Positions 26,839-35,672 of a stretch of 64,000 nucleotides of DNA are shown here, piece after piece. Source of the stretch: an uncultured Agathobacter sp. (GTDB lineage: Bacteria; Bacillota; Clostridia; Lachnospirales; Lachnospiraceae); NCBI GenBank assembly GCA_934307695.1, contig CAKRCS010000006.1:62001-126000 (forward strand), given 5' to 3'. A program made the translations under genes and the position numbers. How positions within the stretch are numbered: the first letter of the stretch is position 1; every line of letters begins with the position of its first letter. The notes under the pieces are model-generated. The model had not been told where the DNA came from and did no database searches. It saw nothing but the letters and a program-made list of their open reading frames with translations.

Positions 26839-26902
26839 TCTTTATAGGAAATTCCTTTTCCTATAAAGAAAAAATGCTCCGCAGGGATGCGACCCGTGTG
26901 GA
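26839..26902 (-). repeat. Dispersed repeat, copy A
   Basis: About 60 bp that reappear in the opposite orientation at 46347-46413 at roughly 85% identity; the shared core in reverse complement reads CACGGGTCGCAT, CCTGCGG and GGAA...GAATTTCC. Copy A also has a 15-bp perfect fold-back (TTTCTTTATAGGAAA / TTTCCTATAAAGAAA type, 26838-26873). Confidence 0.7.
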
Positions 26903-26975
26903 GTTGAAGATGCACTTGCGTGCCCACACGGGCGCGCAAAGAGTCACAAAGTGACTCTTTGTTCTTCTTGTTATT
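26893..26975 (+). other. Hairpin pair downstream of dispersed repeat copy A
   Basis: CCCGTGTGG (26893) pairs with CCACACGGG (26924-26932), and AAAGAGTCAC / GTGACTCTTT (26938-26960) is followed by TTTGTTCTTCTTGTT on the plus strand, so the second hairpin looks like another terminator for plus-strand transcription or a barrier between convergent units. Confidence 0.5.
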
Positions 26976-26994
26976 CGTTTACCAATGCCCTATC

Positions 26995-28485
26995 CTACAC
27001 ACCGAGGAACTTTTTCACAACGGCCGGCATCTCCTCCACCTCACATACCGTATCATGGAGCACAGCAGCACTGCGGATATCCTCGATCGCCTGCGGAACT
27101 GCGACATTGCCGATGCGGCTTAATTCGTCAACCAGCTCGAAATCACTCATACTGTCGTACTTCTTGTCGATGGCATCCATGACGCTTCTCGTAAACTTAA
27201 ACGGGCTTGCGGTGGAAGCAATGACAGTCTTGGTCTCGGTATCCTTCGTCTCCGCCTTATACTTGTGGTATACACCGGCAGCAACGGCTGTGTGGGTGTC
27301 GATGATGTATCCGGTCTTTTCATAAAGATCCGCGATCACATCTGCGGTCTCCTGCTCGCTTGTGTAATTGCCGTAGAAATCGTCCAGAAGTGCCTTCATC
27401 TCCGGTGTGATCTCATACTTTCCGGTAGTGGAAAGGCTCTTCATAAGCTCGGCGTTCTTTGCGGCATCATTGCCCGCAATGCGGTAGATCAGACGCTCTA
27501 AGTTCGAGGAGATCAAAATATCCATGGATGGTGAGCTTGTCAGGATAAAGTCACGGTTGCGGTCATACGTTCCAGTGCGGAAGAAGTCAAACAGCACCTT
27601 GTTCTCATTGGAAGCGCAGATGAGCTTTGCGATCGGCACTCCCATGTTCTTTGCATAGAATGCGGCAAGAATGTTGCCGAAGTTACCGGTCGGAACAACC
27701 ACGTTGATCTTCTCATCCTTTGCGATCGCGCCGTTTGCATACAGCTTTGCATACGCATATACATAGTAGACAACCTGCGGAACAAGGCGTCCGATGTTAA
27801 TCGAATTTGCGGAAGAAAACTGAAATCCTGCATCGCCCAGCTGTTTTGCAAGATTTTTGTCATTAAACATCTGCTTTACTCCGGTCTGTGCCTGATCGAA
27901 GTTGCCGTGGATGCCGACAACAAAGGTATTGTCCCCCTTCTGGGTTACCATCTGCTTCTCCTGGATCGGGCTGACACCGTTCTTCGGATAAAATACGATG
28001 ATCTTAGTTCCCGGAACATCAGCAAATCCTGCAAGTGCAGCCTTACCGGTATCTCCGGAGGTTGCCGTAAGGATAACGATATCGTTCTTGACCTGATTCT
28101 TCTTTGCAGAGGTCGTAAGAAGGTACGGTAATATAGACAATGCCATATCCTTAAATGCGATTGTAGAGCCGTGGAACAATTCCAGATAATATGCCCCGTC
28201 TGCCGATACGAGCGGCGCAATCTCCGGCGTATCGAATTTGCTGTCATACGCCTTTTCGATGCAGCCCTTTAACTCTTCCTCCGTAAAATCGGAAAGAAAC
28301 AGCTTCATCACCTCATAAGCAGTCTCCTGATAAGACATCTTTGCAAGCTCATCCATAGAGACATCCAGCGCCGGGATGGAATCCGGTACAAACAGTCCGC
28401 CATCATCGGCAAGCCCCTTCAAGATTGCTTCGGAAGCACGATACTTTACATCTGCATTTCTGGTACTTGAATACATTACGCCCAT
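26995..28485 (-). CDS. thrC: Threonine synthase
   Basis: PLP enzyme converting O-phosphohomoserine to threonine. 496 residues, the long type. N-terminal YSSTRNADVKYRASEAILKG and GLFVPDSIP are typical; the PLP-lysine is in STIAFKDMALSILPYL, the phosphate-binding region in TATSGDTGKAALAGF, and VPTGNFGNILAAFYAKNMG is well conserved. ATG 28485 follows TGAGGTTAAAAAA. It has its own consensus promoter and stands without hom or thrB. Confidence 0.95.
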   Translation of the reverse strand: MGVMYSSTRNADVKYRASEAILKGLADDGGLFVPDSIPALDVSMDELAKMSYQETAYEVMKLFLSDFTEEELKGCIEKAYDSKFDTPEIAPLVSADGAYYLELFHGSTIAFKDMALSILPYLLTTSAKKNQVKNDIVILTATSGDTGKAALAGFADVPGTKIIVFYPKNGVSPIQEKQMVTQKGDNTFVVGIHGNFDQAQTGVKQMFNDKNLAKQLGDAGFQFSSANSINIGRLVPQVVYYVYAYAKLYANGAIAKDEKINVVVPTGNFGNILAAFYAKNMGVPIAKLICASNENKVLFDFFRTGTYDRNRDFILTSSPSMDILISSNLERLIYRIAGNDAAKNAELMKSLSTTGKYEITPEMKALLDDFYGNYTSEQETADVIADLYEKTGYIIDTHTAVAAGVYHKYKAETKDTETKTVIASTASPFKFTRSVMDAIDKKYDSMSDFELVDELSRIGNVAVPQAIEDIRSAAVLHDTVCEVEEMPAVVKKFLGV

Positions 28486-28541
28486 TTTTTTAACCTCATT
28501 TTTCTTTTTATTGCACTGCCCATAACTATCTTATTTTGTTC

Positions 28542-28570
28542 ATTATAGAGAAATCCGATTTTTCTGTCAA
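28542..28570 (-). promoter_or_regulatory. Promoter of thrC
   Basis: Minus strand TTGACA, 17-bp spacer, TATAAT: a full consensus promoter placed just after the AP2/HNH-like gene. Confidence 0.8.
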
Positions 28571-28585
28571 TACAGGGACATCAGA

Positions 28586-29440
28586 TTATACATTTTGCGG
28601 ATTTTCCTGCTGCACACCGGTCTGTCGCATCGGAGTAACCTCTTTTGCCAGATAATCCATGTACTTCTGTGAAATCTTTATCCTGGTATATAATGCTGCA
28701 TATTCGCTCGCCGAGAGCGTATCGACATAATTCTCCGGAAAATTGCGCGCATACCCCGCCTTTTTAGCAAGGTCTACCGCCTTATTGTACGCAACCGCAG
28801 CCTTCTCCTCACTCCGGTAGGTTCCCACCGTGTAATTGCCATTGAGGTGGATCTTGACGCGGTAGCGCTTCGTACCGTTCTTCTCATACGCCTGCACCCC
28901 GAAAAAGCGGTTATATACCTTGATATTGGAGTATCTTAAATCCAGCGGATCATTGTTGGCAAAGTCGTAATCCCGCTTGCAGACCGCATAGCTTCGTATC
29001 CCGTAGCGGCTTAGGATTGTCACCTGCATACCGTAATCATTGACAAACAGATGCCCCTGTCTGCGCATGATCTTGTGCCTGGCATAATAAAAAAGATCGT
29101 CAATATCAAACTTCAGCTCCTCATCCAATGACAGATAATAGCTGAAAAAATTCTTCCGCATATAGATCGGGTTGGCAATATAGAGATTGTTGTCGCGGAA
29201 GTTGATCAAAGAAACGCACTTGTCGAACGAAAGCCGATACGGCTTCTTATGATAGCGCGTGATTGCCTGCTCCAGTGTCACCCCGTCATTTAAAATATGC
29301 TGTGCATCACAATAAGCCTCGCCTGCCTCCTGTTCGAGTGGGAAGCTGCCGAGGCTTATATGCTTACATCGAAACGTAATCCCTGCGCGGTAATACGTTG
29401 TACCATCTTTTTTTGTCGCCTGATATACACCGGGTAACAT
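28586..29440 (-). CDS. AP2-domain protein related to HNH homing endonucleases
   Basis: A 284-residue protein with two AP2/ERF-like DNA-binding modules. The N-terminal one (about 1-50) has GVYQATKKDGTTYYRAGITF and SLGSFPLEQEAGEAYCDA; the C-terminal one (about 190-245) has FFGVQAYEKNGTKRYRVKI and VGTYRSEEKAAVAYNKAVDL. Between them, DPLDLRYSNIKVYNRFFGV matches the tail of HNH_3 nucleases (NxxDNRRSNL-type), but the catalytic His pair is not seen (DYDFANNDPLDL). This suggests a nuclease-derived DNA-binding protein that has lost cleavage. ATG 29440 follows AGAGGAG, 11 bp after the leuD stop, so it should be cotranscribed with leuCD. Function unknown. Confidence 0.7.
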   Translation of the reverse strand: MLPGVYQATKKDGTTYYRAGITFRCKHISLGSFPLEQEAGEAYCDAQHILNDGVTLEQAITRYHKKPYRLSFDKCVSLINFRDNNLYIANPIYMRKNFFSYYLSLDEELKFDIDDLFYYARHKIMRRQGHLFVNDYGMQVTILSRYGIRSYAVCKRDYDFANNDPLDLRYSNIKVYNRFFGVQAYEKNGTKRYRVKIHLNGNYTVGTYRSEEKAAVAYNKAVDLAKKAGYARNFPENYVDTLSASEYAALYTRIKISQKYMDYLAKEVTPMRQTGVQQENPQNV

Positions 29441-29451
29441 ACTGACTCCTC

Positions 29452-29946
29452 TTATGCGTTCTTGGTATTAATATAATTTACCAATCCCTCACAGTCAATC
29501 AGTTTCTGCATAAACGGCGGAAATGCCTGTCCCTGGAACGACTGTCCGCTGGTCATATCCGTGATCACTCCGGTGTCGAAGTCCACCTCAACCTCATCCC
29601 CTGCCGAGATCGCCTTTGCCGCCTCCGGGCATTCAATGATCGGAAGTCCGATATTGATGGCATTGCGGTAAAAAATGCGTGCGAACGTCTCTGCGATCAC
29701 ACAGCTTACCCCCGCTGCCTTGATGGACAACGGTGCATGCTCTCTCGACGAACCGCAGCCGAAATTCTTATTTGCCACGATGATGTCACCTGCATTTACA
29801 TTCTTGACAAAATCCTTGTCGATATCCTCCATGCAGTGTGTCGCAAGCTCCTTCGGATCGGATGAATTTAAGTATCTTGCAGGAATGATAACATCCGTAT
29901 CCACGTTGTCTCCATATTTAAAAACGTGTCCATGTGCTGCTTTCAT
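29452..29946 (-). CDS. leuD: 3-isopropylmalate dehydratase small subunit
   Basis: Swivel-domain subunit of isopropylmalate isomerase in leucine synthesis. 164 residues, the short prokaryotic/archaeal-like type. Motifs: [16 protein letters not shown] at the N-terminus and [23 protein letters not shown] 29946 follows AAGGAGGAGCGAAA, 12 bp after leuC. Confidence 0.96.
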   Translation of the reverse strand: MKAAHGHVFKYGDNVDTDVIIPARYLNSSDPKELATHCMEDIDKDFVKNVNAGDIIVANKNFGCGSSREHAPLSIKAAGVSCVIAETFARIFYRNAINIGLPIIECPEAAKAISAGDEVEVDFDTGVITDMTSGQSFQGQAFPPFMQKLIDCEGLVNYINTKNA

Positions 29947-29958
29947 TTTCGCTCCTCC

Positions 29959-31221
29959 TTACATCACTTCATCCGGGCCGGAAATCTTACCGGTGATCGC
30001 ACTTGCCGCTGCAACCGCAGGGCTTGCAAGATATACCTCTGATTCCACATGTCCCATTCTTCCGACAAAGTTGCGGTTGGTGGTAGAAACGCACCGCTCG
30101 CCCTCGGCAAGGACACCCATGTATCCGCCAAGGCAAGGACCGCAGGTCGGGGTGCTCACGATCGCGCCTGATTCGATAAAGGTGCGCAAAAGTCCTTCCT
30201 CCATTGCCTGAAGGTAAATCTTCTGGGTAGCCGGGATCACGATAACGCGAAGTCCCTTTGCAACCTTTTTGCCCTTTAAAATAGATGCTGCGATGCGCAG
30301 GTCATCCATTCTTCCGTTGGTGCAGGAGCCGATGACAACCTGGTCGATCTTCACATCTCCCACCTCATCGATGGTGCGCGTATTTTCCGGAAGGTGCGGG
30401 AATGCAACGGTCGGCTTTAAGGTGCTAAGATCGATCGTGTACTCCTCGTCATACTCTGCATCCTCATCCGCAGTATACTCCACGAACGGACGCTTGGAAT
30501 GCTCTTTCATGTACGCTCTTGTCAGGTCATCCACCGGGAAAATTCCGTTCTTTCCGCCGGCTTCGATTGCCATGTTCGCGATCGTAAAACGATCATCCAT
30601 CGTAAGGTACTGGATACCCTCGCCGACAAACTCCATGGAGCGGTACAGCGCGCCATCCACGCCGATCATTCCGATAATATGCAAAATAACATCCTTGCCG
30701 CTGATCCACTTTGCCGGCTTTCCGACAATGTTGAACCTGATCGCGGAAGGAACCTTAAACCATGCCTGCCCGGTTGCCATGCCGGCTGCCATATCCGTGC
30801 TTCCGACACCGGTAGAAAATGCGCCCAACGCACCATAAGTACAGGTGTGCGAATCTGCACCGATGATCACATCTCCCGCAACCGTAAGTCCCTGCTCCGG
30901 CAAAAGTGCATGCTCGATTCCCATCTCCCCGACATCAAAATAGTTGCTGATCTCATGCTTGCATGCAAACTCTCTGACACACTTGCAATGCTGTGCAGAC
31001 TTAATATCCTTATTCGGTGCAAAGTGATCCATGACAAGCGCTATTTTATCCTTGTCAAAAACACCGTCCACCTTCATCTTCTCGATTTCGTGGATCGCGA
31101 CCGGCGATGTAATATCGTTTCCAAGAACAAGATCCAAATCTGCCTCGATCAGTTGTCCTGCTGATACGCAGTCAAGTCCTGCATGTGCGGCAAGAATCTT
31201 CTGGGTCATAGTCATTCCCAT
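29959..31221 (-). CDS. leuC: 3-isopropylmalate dehydratase large subunit
   Basis: [4Fe-4S] aconitase-family subunit of the isomerase that forms 3-isopropylmalate. 420 residues, the short type that pairs with a short LeuD. Cluster ligands: Cys in [14 protein letters not shown] and CxxC in [10 protein letters not shown]. Also MDHFAPNKD and [23 protein letters not shown] 31221 follows AGGAGGAACACTC. Divergent from a LysR regulator that is a likely controller. Confidence 0.96.
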   Translation of the reverse strand: MGMTMTQKILAAHAGLDCVSAGQLIEADLDLVLGNDITSPVAIHEIEKMKVDGVFDKDKIALVMDHFAPNKDIKSAQHCKCVREFACKHEISNYFDVGEMGIEHALLPEQGLTVAGDVIIGADSHTCTYGALGAFSTGVGSTDMAAGMATGQAWFKVPSAIRFNIVGKPAKWISGKDVILHIIGMIGVDGALYRSMEFVGEGIQYLTMDDRFTIANMAIEAGGKNGIFPVDDLTRAYMKEHSKRPFVEYTADEDAEYDEEYTIDLSTLKPTVAFPHLPENTRTIDEVGDVKIDQVVIGSCTNGRMDDLRIAASILKGKKVAKGLRVIVIPATQKIYLQAMEEGLLRTFIESGAIVSTPTCGPCLGGYMGVLAEGERCVSTTNRNFVGRMGHVESEVYLASPAVAAASAITGKISGPDEVM

Positions 31222-31313
31222 GAGTGTTCCTCCTAAAATTTACTTACATTCTTCCAATAGTCCTGCGGGAAATGTGTGTGAGTGGCTCCCGCCCTGCTAT
31301 TCTTTTCAATGTC

Positions 31314-31341
31314 ATTCTAGCACAGGAAAAATCATAATCAA
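31314..31341 (-). promoter_or_regulatory. Promoter of leuC-leuD
   Basis: Minus strand TTGATT, 16-bp spacer, TAGAAT; about 90-nt leader. It lies about 20 bp from the opposing lysR promoter, so one bound regulator could touch both. Confidence 0.55.
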
Positions 31342-31358
31342 AATACATAATAAACATA

Positions 31359-31387
31359 TTTACCATAACTATGTTTTATGATATAAT
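31359..31387 (+). promoter_or_regulatory. Promoter of the LysR-type regulator gene
   Basis: TTTACC, 17-bp spacer, TATAAT. The AT-rich interval 31340-31380 contains ATA/TAT half-sites (CATA ... TATG) fitting a LysR operator. Confidence 0.55.
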
Positions 31388-31421
31388 CTCCCTATCATAA
31401 AGCCAGATTACGGAGGTACCC

Positions 31422-32330
31422 ATGAATCAAAACCTGTCATCATATTGGATCTTTTACACGGTTGCAAACGCCGGCAATATCTCAAAGGCAGCCAAGGAGC
31501 TGTACATCAGCCAGCCCGCGATCAGCAAATCCATCCAGAAGCTAGAGGAAAGCCTCGGCTGCCGCCTGTTTTCCAGAAGCTCCCGCGGTGTTCTTCTGAC
31601 CGAGGAGGGCAATCTTCTCTACGATCATGTAAGGGAAGCGTTTGAGTCGCTGACCACCGGTGAGGACAAACTAAAGCGCGCGCTCTCGCTCGGTGTCGGA
31701 CACATCAAGATCGGTGTCAGCACGACGCTCTGCAAATATATCCTGCTCCCTTATCTGAAGGAATACATCCGGCGCAACCCTCATGTCAGCATCTCGATCC
31801 AGTGTCATTCCACCAACGAGACGCTCCGTCTGCTTGACGAGAACCAGATCGACATCGGGCTGATCGGACGCCCGGACTCCTTAAAGGGAATCCATTTTGA
31901 TTATGTGCAAGACATCGAGGATATCTTTGTCGCAACCAACGAATACCTAAAACACATCAACGACCGCGGCATTAAGGGAGATGCGATCCTATCCAACGCG
32001 ACGCTCATGCTCCTCGACAAGAATAACATGACACGCCAGTACATTGACGACTATCTGACCGAGAACCACATCGAGGTAGCGGAATCCATCGATGCGTCCA
32101 ACATGGATCTCCTGATCGAGTTCGCCAAGATTGGTGTCGGAATTGCCTGTGTCATCAAGAGCTTTGTAACCAAGGAGCTTGAAAGCGGCAGCCTCGTCGA
32201 AGTCCAGATGCCGTTTCCGATCCATAACCGCGAGGTCGGCTTTGCCTACAAGGAACACACCACCCCTACCAAGACCTTACAATCCTTTATCGATTTTTAC
32301 ACAAACTATACCCCGGAGGTAACGCAATGA
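31422..32330 (+). CDS. LysR-family transcriptional regulator
   Basis: A 302-residue LysR-type regulator. The N-terminal winged HTH is complete (NISKAAKELYISQPAISKSI, QKLEESLGCRLFSRSSRGV), followed by the periplasmic-binding-like effector domain (IGVSTTLCKYILLPYLKEY, IDIGLIGRPDS, VGIACVIKSFV). ATG follows GGAGGTACCC. Divergent from leuC with closely facing promoters, the classic layout for a LysR protein controlling the neighbour; the effector is not known. Its stop overlaps the next gene by 4 bases (ATGA). Confidence 0.92.
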   Translation: MNQNLSSYWIFYTVANAGNISKAAKELYISQPAISKSIQKLEESLGCRLFSRSSRGVLLTEEGNLLYDHVREAFESLTTGEDKLKRALSLGVGHIKIGVSTTLCKYILLPYLKEYIRRNPHVSISIQCHSTNETLRLLDENQIDIGLIGRPDSLKGIHFDYVQDIEDIFVATNEYLKHINDRGIKGDAILSNATLMLLDKNNMTRQYIDDYLTENHIEVAESIDASNMDLLIEFAKIGVGIACVIKSFVTKELESGSLVEVQMPFPIHNREVGFAYKEHTTPTKTLQSFIDFYTNYTPEVTQ

Positions 32331-33088
32331 AAGAACAACTTCACACCATCCCGATCGCTGACGCAATGGCAAATGCCGGCGAATGCCCATTCTGCTATAT
32401 CGAGCGCAGAACCGAGGAGCACTCCATGGACTATGTGCTCGGTCACGGTGCATCCTATATGGAGGCAGACATCCGCGATATGACCGACCGCGAGGGCTTC
32501 TGCCGCAGACATTTCAAAAAGATGTTCGACTACGGCAATTCGCTCGGCAATGCGTGGATCTTAAAGACGCTCTATCTGCGTCACCTTGGCGAGATGGAAA
32601 AAGAATTTCAGAATTTCAAGCCGGACGCTGTCGGCAAAAAAGGACTTTTCTCCAAAAAGGACGCTTCCGGCAACTCGATCGTCGACTGGATCAACAAGCG
32701 CGAGTCCACCTGCTTTATCTGTACCTCCGTTAACAATACCTTCTCCGCCTACATGAAGACATTCTTCCGCATGTACCGGGACGATGCAGACTTCCGCAAG
32801 CAGGTTGCCAATACGCAGGGCTTCTGCCTGTCCCATTTTAAGGTGCTGTGTGAGGGTGCCGATGCCGAGCTAAATGATAAGGATCGCGCGGACTTTTATA
32901 ACACGATGCTCCCGCTGATGCAGGAGAACATGGAGCGTGTCTATGAGGATATCGCATGGTTCGTTGAAAAATACGATTACAAAAACAAGGATGCCGACTG
33001 GAAGAACTCGAAGGATGCTATCCAGCGCGGTATGCAGAAGCTTCGCGGCAGCGATCCGTCCCTGCCACCATACCAGATCAAAAAATAG
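32327..33088 (+). CDS. DUF6062-type Cys-rich protein
   Basis: A 253-residue soluble protein that matches what I recall of DUF6062. It holds two similar Cys/His units: CPFCYIERR ... GFCRRHFKKM in the first half and STCFICTSVNN ... GFCLSHFKVL in the second, each CxxC followed by a C-x-x-H pair, suggesting two metal sites in an internally duplicated fold. It starts inside the lysR stop codon (ATGA) after GGAGGTAACGCA, so it is translationally coupled to the regulator. Biochemical role unknown. Confidence 0.75.
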   Translation: MKEQLHTIPIADAMANAGECPFCYIERRTEEHSMDYVLGHGASYMEADIRDMTDREGFCRRHFKKMFDYGNSLGNAWILKTLYLRHLGEMEKEFQNFKPDAVGKKGLFSKKDASGNSIVDWINKRESTCFICTSVNNTFSAYMKTFFRMYRDDADFRKQVANTQGFCLSHFKVLCEGADAELNDKDRADFYNTMLPLMQENMERVYEDIAWFVEKYDYKNKDADWKNSKDAIQRGMQKLRGSDPSLPPYQIKK

Positions 33089-33120
33089 GTGCTATGTGCC
33101 GCAAGGCAGCGCTTGACACA

Positions 33121-33165
33121 AAAAGGGCGTGCAGAAAACCGGTTGGTTTCCTGCACGCCCCTTTC
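33121..33165. terminator. Bidirectional terminator between the DUF6062 gene and leuS
   Basis: GGGCGTGCAG / CTGCACGCCC with further AAACC/GGTTT pairing. U-tract TTTTTG on the minus strand (for leuS), CTTTCTATTA on the plus strand. Confidence 0.8.
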
Positions 33166-33181
33166 TATTACATATTATTAC

Positions 33182-35596
33182 TTATTTCATTACGATATTG
33201 ACGATTCTTCCCGGAACATAAATCTCCTTTACGATATTCCCGGTGAGCTTGTCGGCAATTGCTTCCTTGCCCTTTGCGATAACCGCTTCCTTCGGATCAT
33301 CCTTTCCGATGGAAATGGTTGCCTTGATCTTGCCGTTGATCTGTACTGCGATCTCAACGGAATCATCTACGGTAAGTGCCTCATCATAGGTCGGCCAGCT
33401 CTCATACGCAATAGTGTCGTCATGACCGAGACGGCTCCAGATTTCCTCGCCGACGTGCGGGCATACGCAGGAAAGCATCTTGATCAGTCCCTCTGCATAC
33501 GCTCTCGGACACTTGGCAGCCTTGTATACCTCATTTACGAAGATCATCATCTGGCTGATCGCGGTGTTGTAGCCAAGCACCTCAAAGTCGTTTGTGACCT
33601 TCTTGACGGTCTGGTTGTAAATCTTGGTAAGTGTGCCATCATCCTCCTCGGTAATGTTAGATGGCTCGGTAAAGAAGTTCCATACTCTTGTGATGAAACG
33701 CTTTGCCCCCTGCACGTTGCTTGAGTTCCACGGCTTGGAAACCTCAAGCGGTCCCATAAACATCTCATACAGACGTAAGGTATCTGCACCGAACTCCTCC
33801 ACAATGTCGCTTGGATTGACAACGAACTCCGGGAAACGCTTACCCATCTTGATACCGTTCTCGCCAAGGATCATTCCCTGATGAACGAGCTTCTTAAATG
33901 GCTCCTTGACCGGAGACAAGCCGCTGTCATAAAGAAAACGGTTCCAGATACGTGAATACATCAGATGACCAACCGCATGCTCCGGACCACCTACATAAAG
34001 GTCAACCGGAAGCCAGTGCTTCAACAGCTCCTGATTTGCAAATTCCTTGTCGTTGTTCGGATCGATATAACGCATATAATACCATGAAGAACCTGCAGAC
34101 CCCGGCATGGTAGAGGTCTCTCGAACACCCTTGATACCGTTTCTGTCATACTGCTTCCACTCGGTTGCATTCTCAAGCGGAGCCTTGCCATTCTTGCCCT
34201 TGTAATCCTCAAGCTCCGGAAGGATCAGCGGCAGCTCATCATCCGGAAGGAAGTAGATCTCTCCGTCCTCCTTGTATACGCAAGGAACCGGCTCGCCCCA
34301 ATATCTCTGGCGGGCAAAGATCCATTCACGGAAATGATAATTGGTCTTTCTTCTTGCAACACCCATGCCCTCAAGCTTCTGGGTGATTGCTTCCTTTGCT
34401 TCCTCAACGGTAAGACCGGTAAACTCCTCGGAATTGATCAGCTTGCAGCCCTTTCCAAGGTAATCCTGCTTCTCGAATGCCTTCTCGGATACGTCCGCGC
34501 CATCGATAACCTGGATCATATCGATATTGTGAGCGATCGCATACTCAAAGTCACGCTGGTCGTGGCTTGGAACAGCCATAACAGCACCGGTTCCGTAGCT
34601 TGCGAGAACAAAATCGCCGATAAAGAGCGGCACTTCCCTGCCGTTGACCGGGTTGATCGCATAAAGTCCCTTTAACATGCAGCCGGACTTGGTCTTATTT
34701 AACTCGGTACGATCCATATCGTTTTTCTTTAAGGTCTCATCGATGTATGCCTGAACCTCCTCCTTGTTCTCAACACGATCCATAAGTCCTTTTACGATCT
34801 CTCCGTCCGGAGCCAGAACCATAAAGGTGATACCATAGATCGTCTCGATACAGGTGGTATAAATAGAGAACTGTCCACCACCCACGATCTGGAAATCAAC
34901 CTCGACACCGGTACTCTTTCCGATCCAGTTGCGCTGCATCTCCTTGGTAGATTCCGGCCAGTCGATCTCGTTTAAGCCCTCCAAGAGCTTCTCTGCGAAT
35001 GCAGGCTGGTCGATAACCCACTGCTTCATATTCTTTCTGACAACCGGGTAGCCGCCGCGCTCAGACTTTCCATCAATGACCTCGTCATTGGAAAGAACCG
35101 TGCCAAGCTCCTCACACCAGTTGACCGGCATATCAATATGCTTTGCATATCCTGCCTCATACAGCTTCTTAAAGATCCACTGTGTCCACTTGTAAAAGCT
35201 CGGATCGGAGGTAGCGATCATCTTTGACCAGTCATAATCAAAGCCCAGCTCCTTCAGCTGCTTGGAGAAGGTCTGGATGTTCTTCTGGGTAAATCCTGCC
35301 GGATGGTGTCCGGTCGTAACTGCGTACTGCTCTGCAGGGAGCCCGAAGGAATCATATCCCATCGGATGAAGGACATTGTAGCCCTGCATACGCTTCATTC
35401 GTGACATAATATCCGTTGCAGTATATCCCTCCGGATGTCCTGCGTGAAGGCCTACTCCTGAAGGATACGGGAACATATCAAGTGCATAGTATTTCGGCTT
35501 GGAAAAATCCCAGACGTCTGTCTTGAAGGTCTCATGCTCCTCCCAGTATTTCTGCCATTTCTTCTCAATCGTTTTGTGATTGTATGCTTCTGCCAT
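33182..35596 (-). CDS. leuS: Leucyl-tRNA synthetase
   Basis: Class I synthetase charging tRNA-Leu; 804 residues, usual bacterial size. HIGH motif as HAGH in YPSGVGLHAGHPEGYTATDI; editing domain (CP1) with the Thr-rich TKSG and Asp in VMAVPSHDQRDFEYA; WYYMRYIDPNN near the active site; KMSKS motif as KMGKR (GIKMGKRFPEFVVNPSDI). C-terminal anticodon and tRNA-binding domains follow. ATG 35596 follows AGAGGCGAAATT. Own promoter within the end of the preceding gene. Confidence 0.96.
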   Translation of the reverse strand: MAEAYNHKTIEKKWQKYWEEHETFKTDVWDFSKPKYYALDMFPYPSGVGLHAGHPEGYTATDIMSRMKRMQGYNVLHPMGYDSFGLPAEQYAVTTGHHPAGFTQKNIQTFSKQLKELGFDYDWSKMIATSDPSFYKWTQWIFKKLYEAGYAKHIDMPVNWCEELGTVLSNDEVIDGKSERGGYPVVRKNMKQWVIDQPAFAEKLLEGLNEIDWPESTKEMQRNWIGKSTGVEVDFQIVGGGQFSIYTTCIETIYGITFMVLAPDGEIVKGLMDRVENKEEVQAYIDETLKKNDMDRTELNKTKSGCMLKGLYAINPVNGREVPLFIGDFVLASYGTGAVMAVPSHDQRDFEYAIAHNIDMIQVIDGADVSEKAFEKQDYLGKGCKLINSEEFTGLTVEEAKEAITQKLEGMGVARRKTNYHFREWIFARQRYWGEPVPCVYKEDGEIYFLPDDELPLILPELEDYKGKNGKAPLENATEWKQYDRNGIKGVRETSTMPGSAGSSWYYMRYIDPNNDKEFANQELLKHWLPVDLYVGGPEHAVGHLMYSRIWNRFLYDSGLSPVKEPFKKLVHQGMILGENGIKMGKRFPEFVVNPSDIVEEFGADTLRLYEMFMGPLEVSKPWNSSNVQGAKRFITRVWNFFTEPSNITEEDDGTLTKIYNQTVKKVTNDFEVLGYNTAISQMMIFVNEVYKAAKCPRAYAEGLIKMLSCVCPHVGEEIWSRLGHDDTIAYESWPTYDEALTVDDSVEIAVQINGKIKATISIGKDDPKEAVIAKGKEAIADKLTGNIVKEIYVPGRIVNIVMK

Positions 35597-35643
35597 AATT
35601 TCGCCTCTTTTATCTTATTTAATCTTTCAATAACAATACGTTC

Positions 35644-35672
35644 ATTCTACACATTGACACTTTGTTTGTCAA
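35644..35672 (-). promoter_or_regulatory. Promoter of leuS
   Basis: Minus strand TTGACA, 17-bp spacer, TAGAAT, overlapping the last codons of the upstream membrane-protein gene. Confidence 0.65.
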
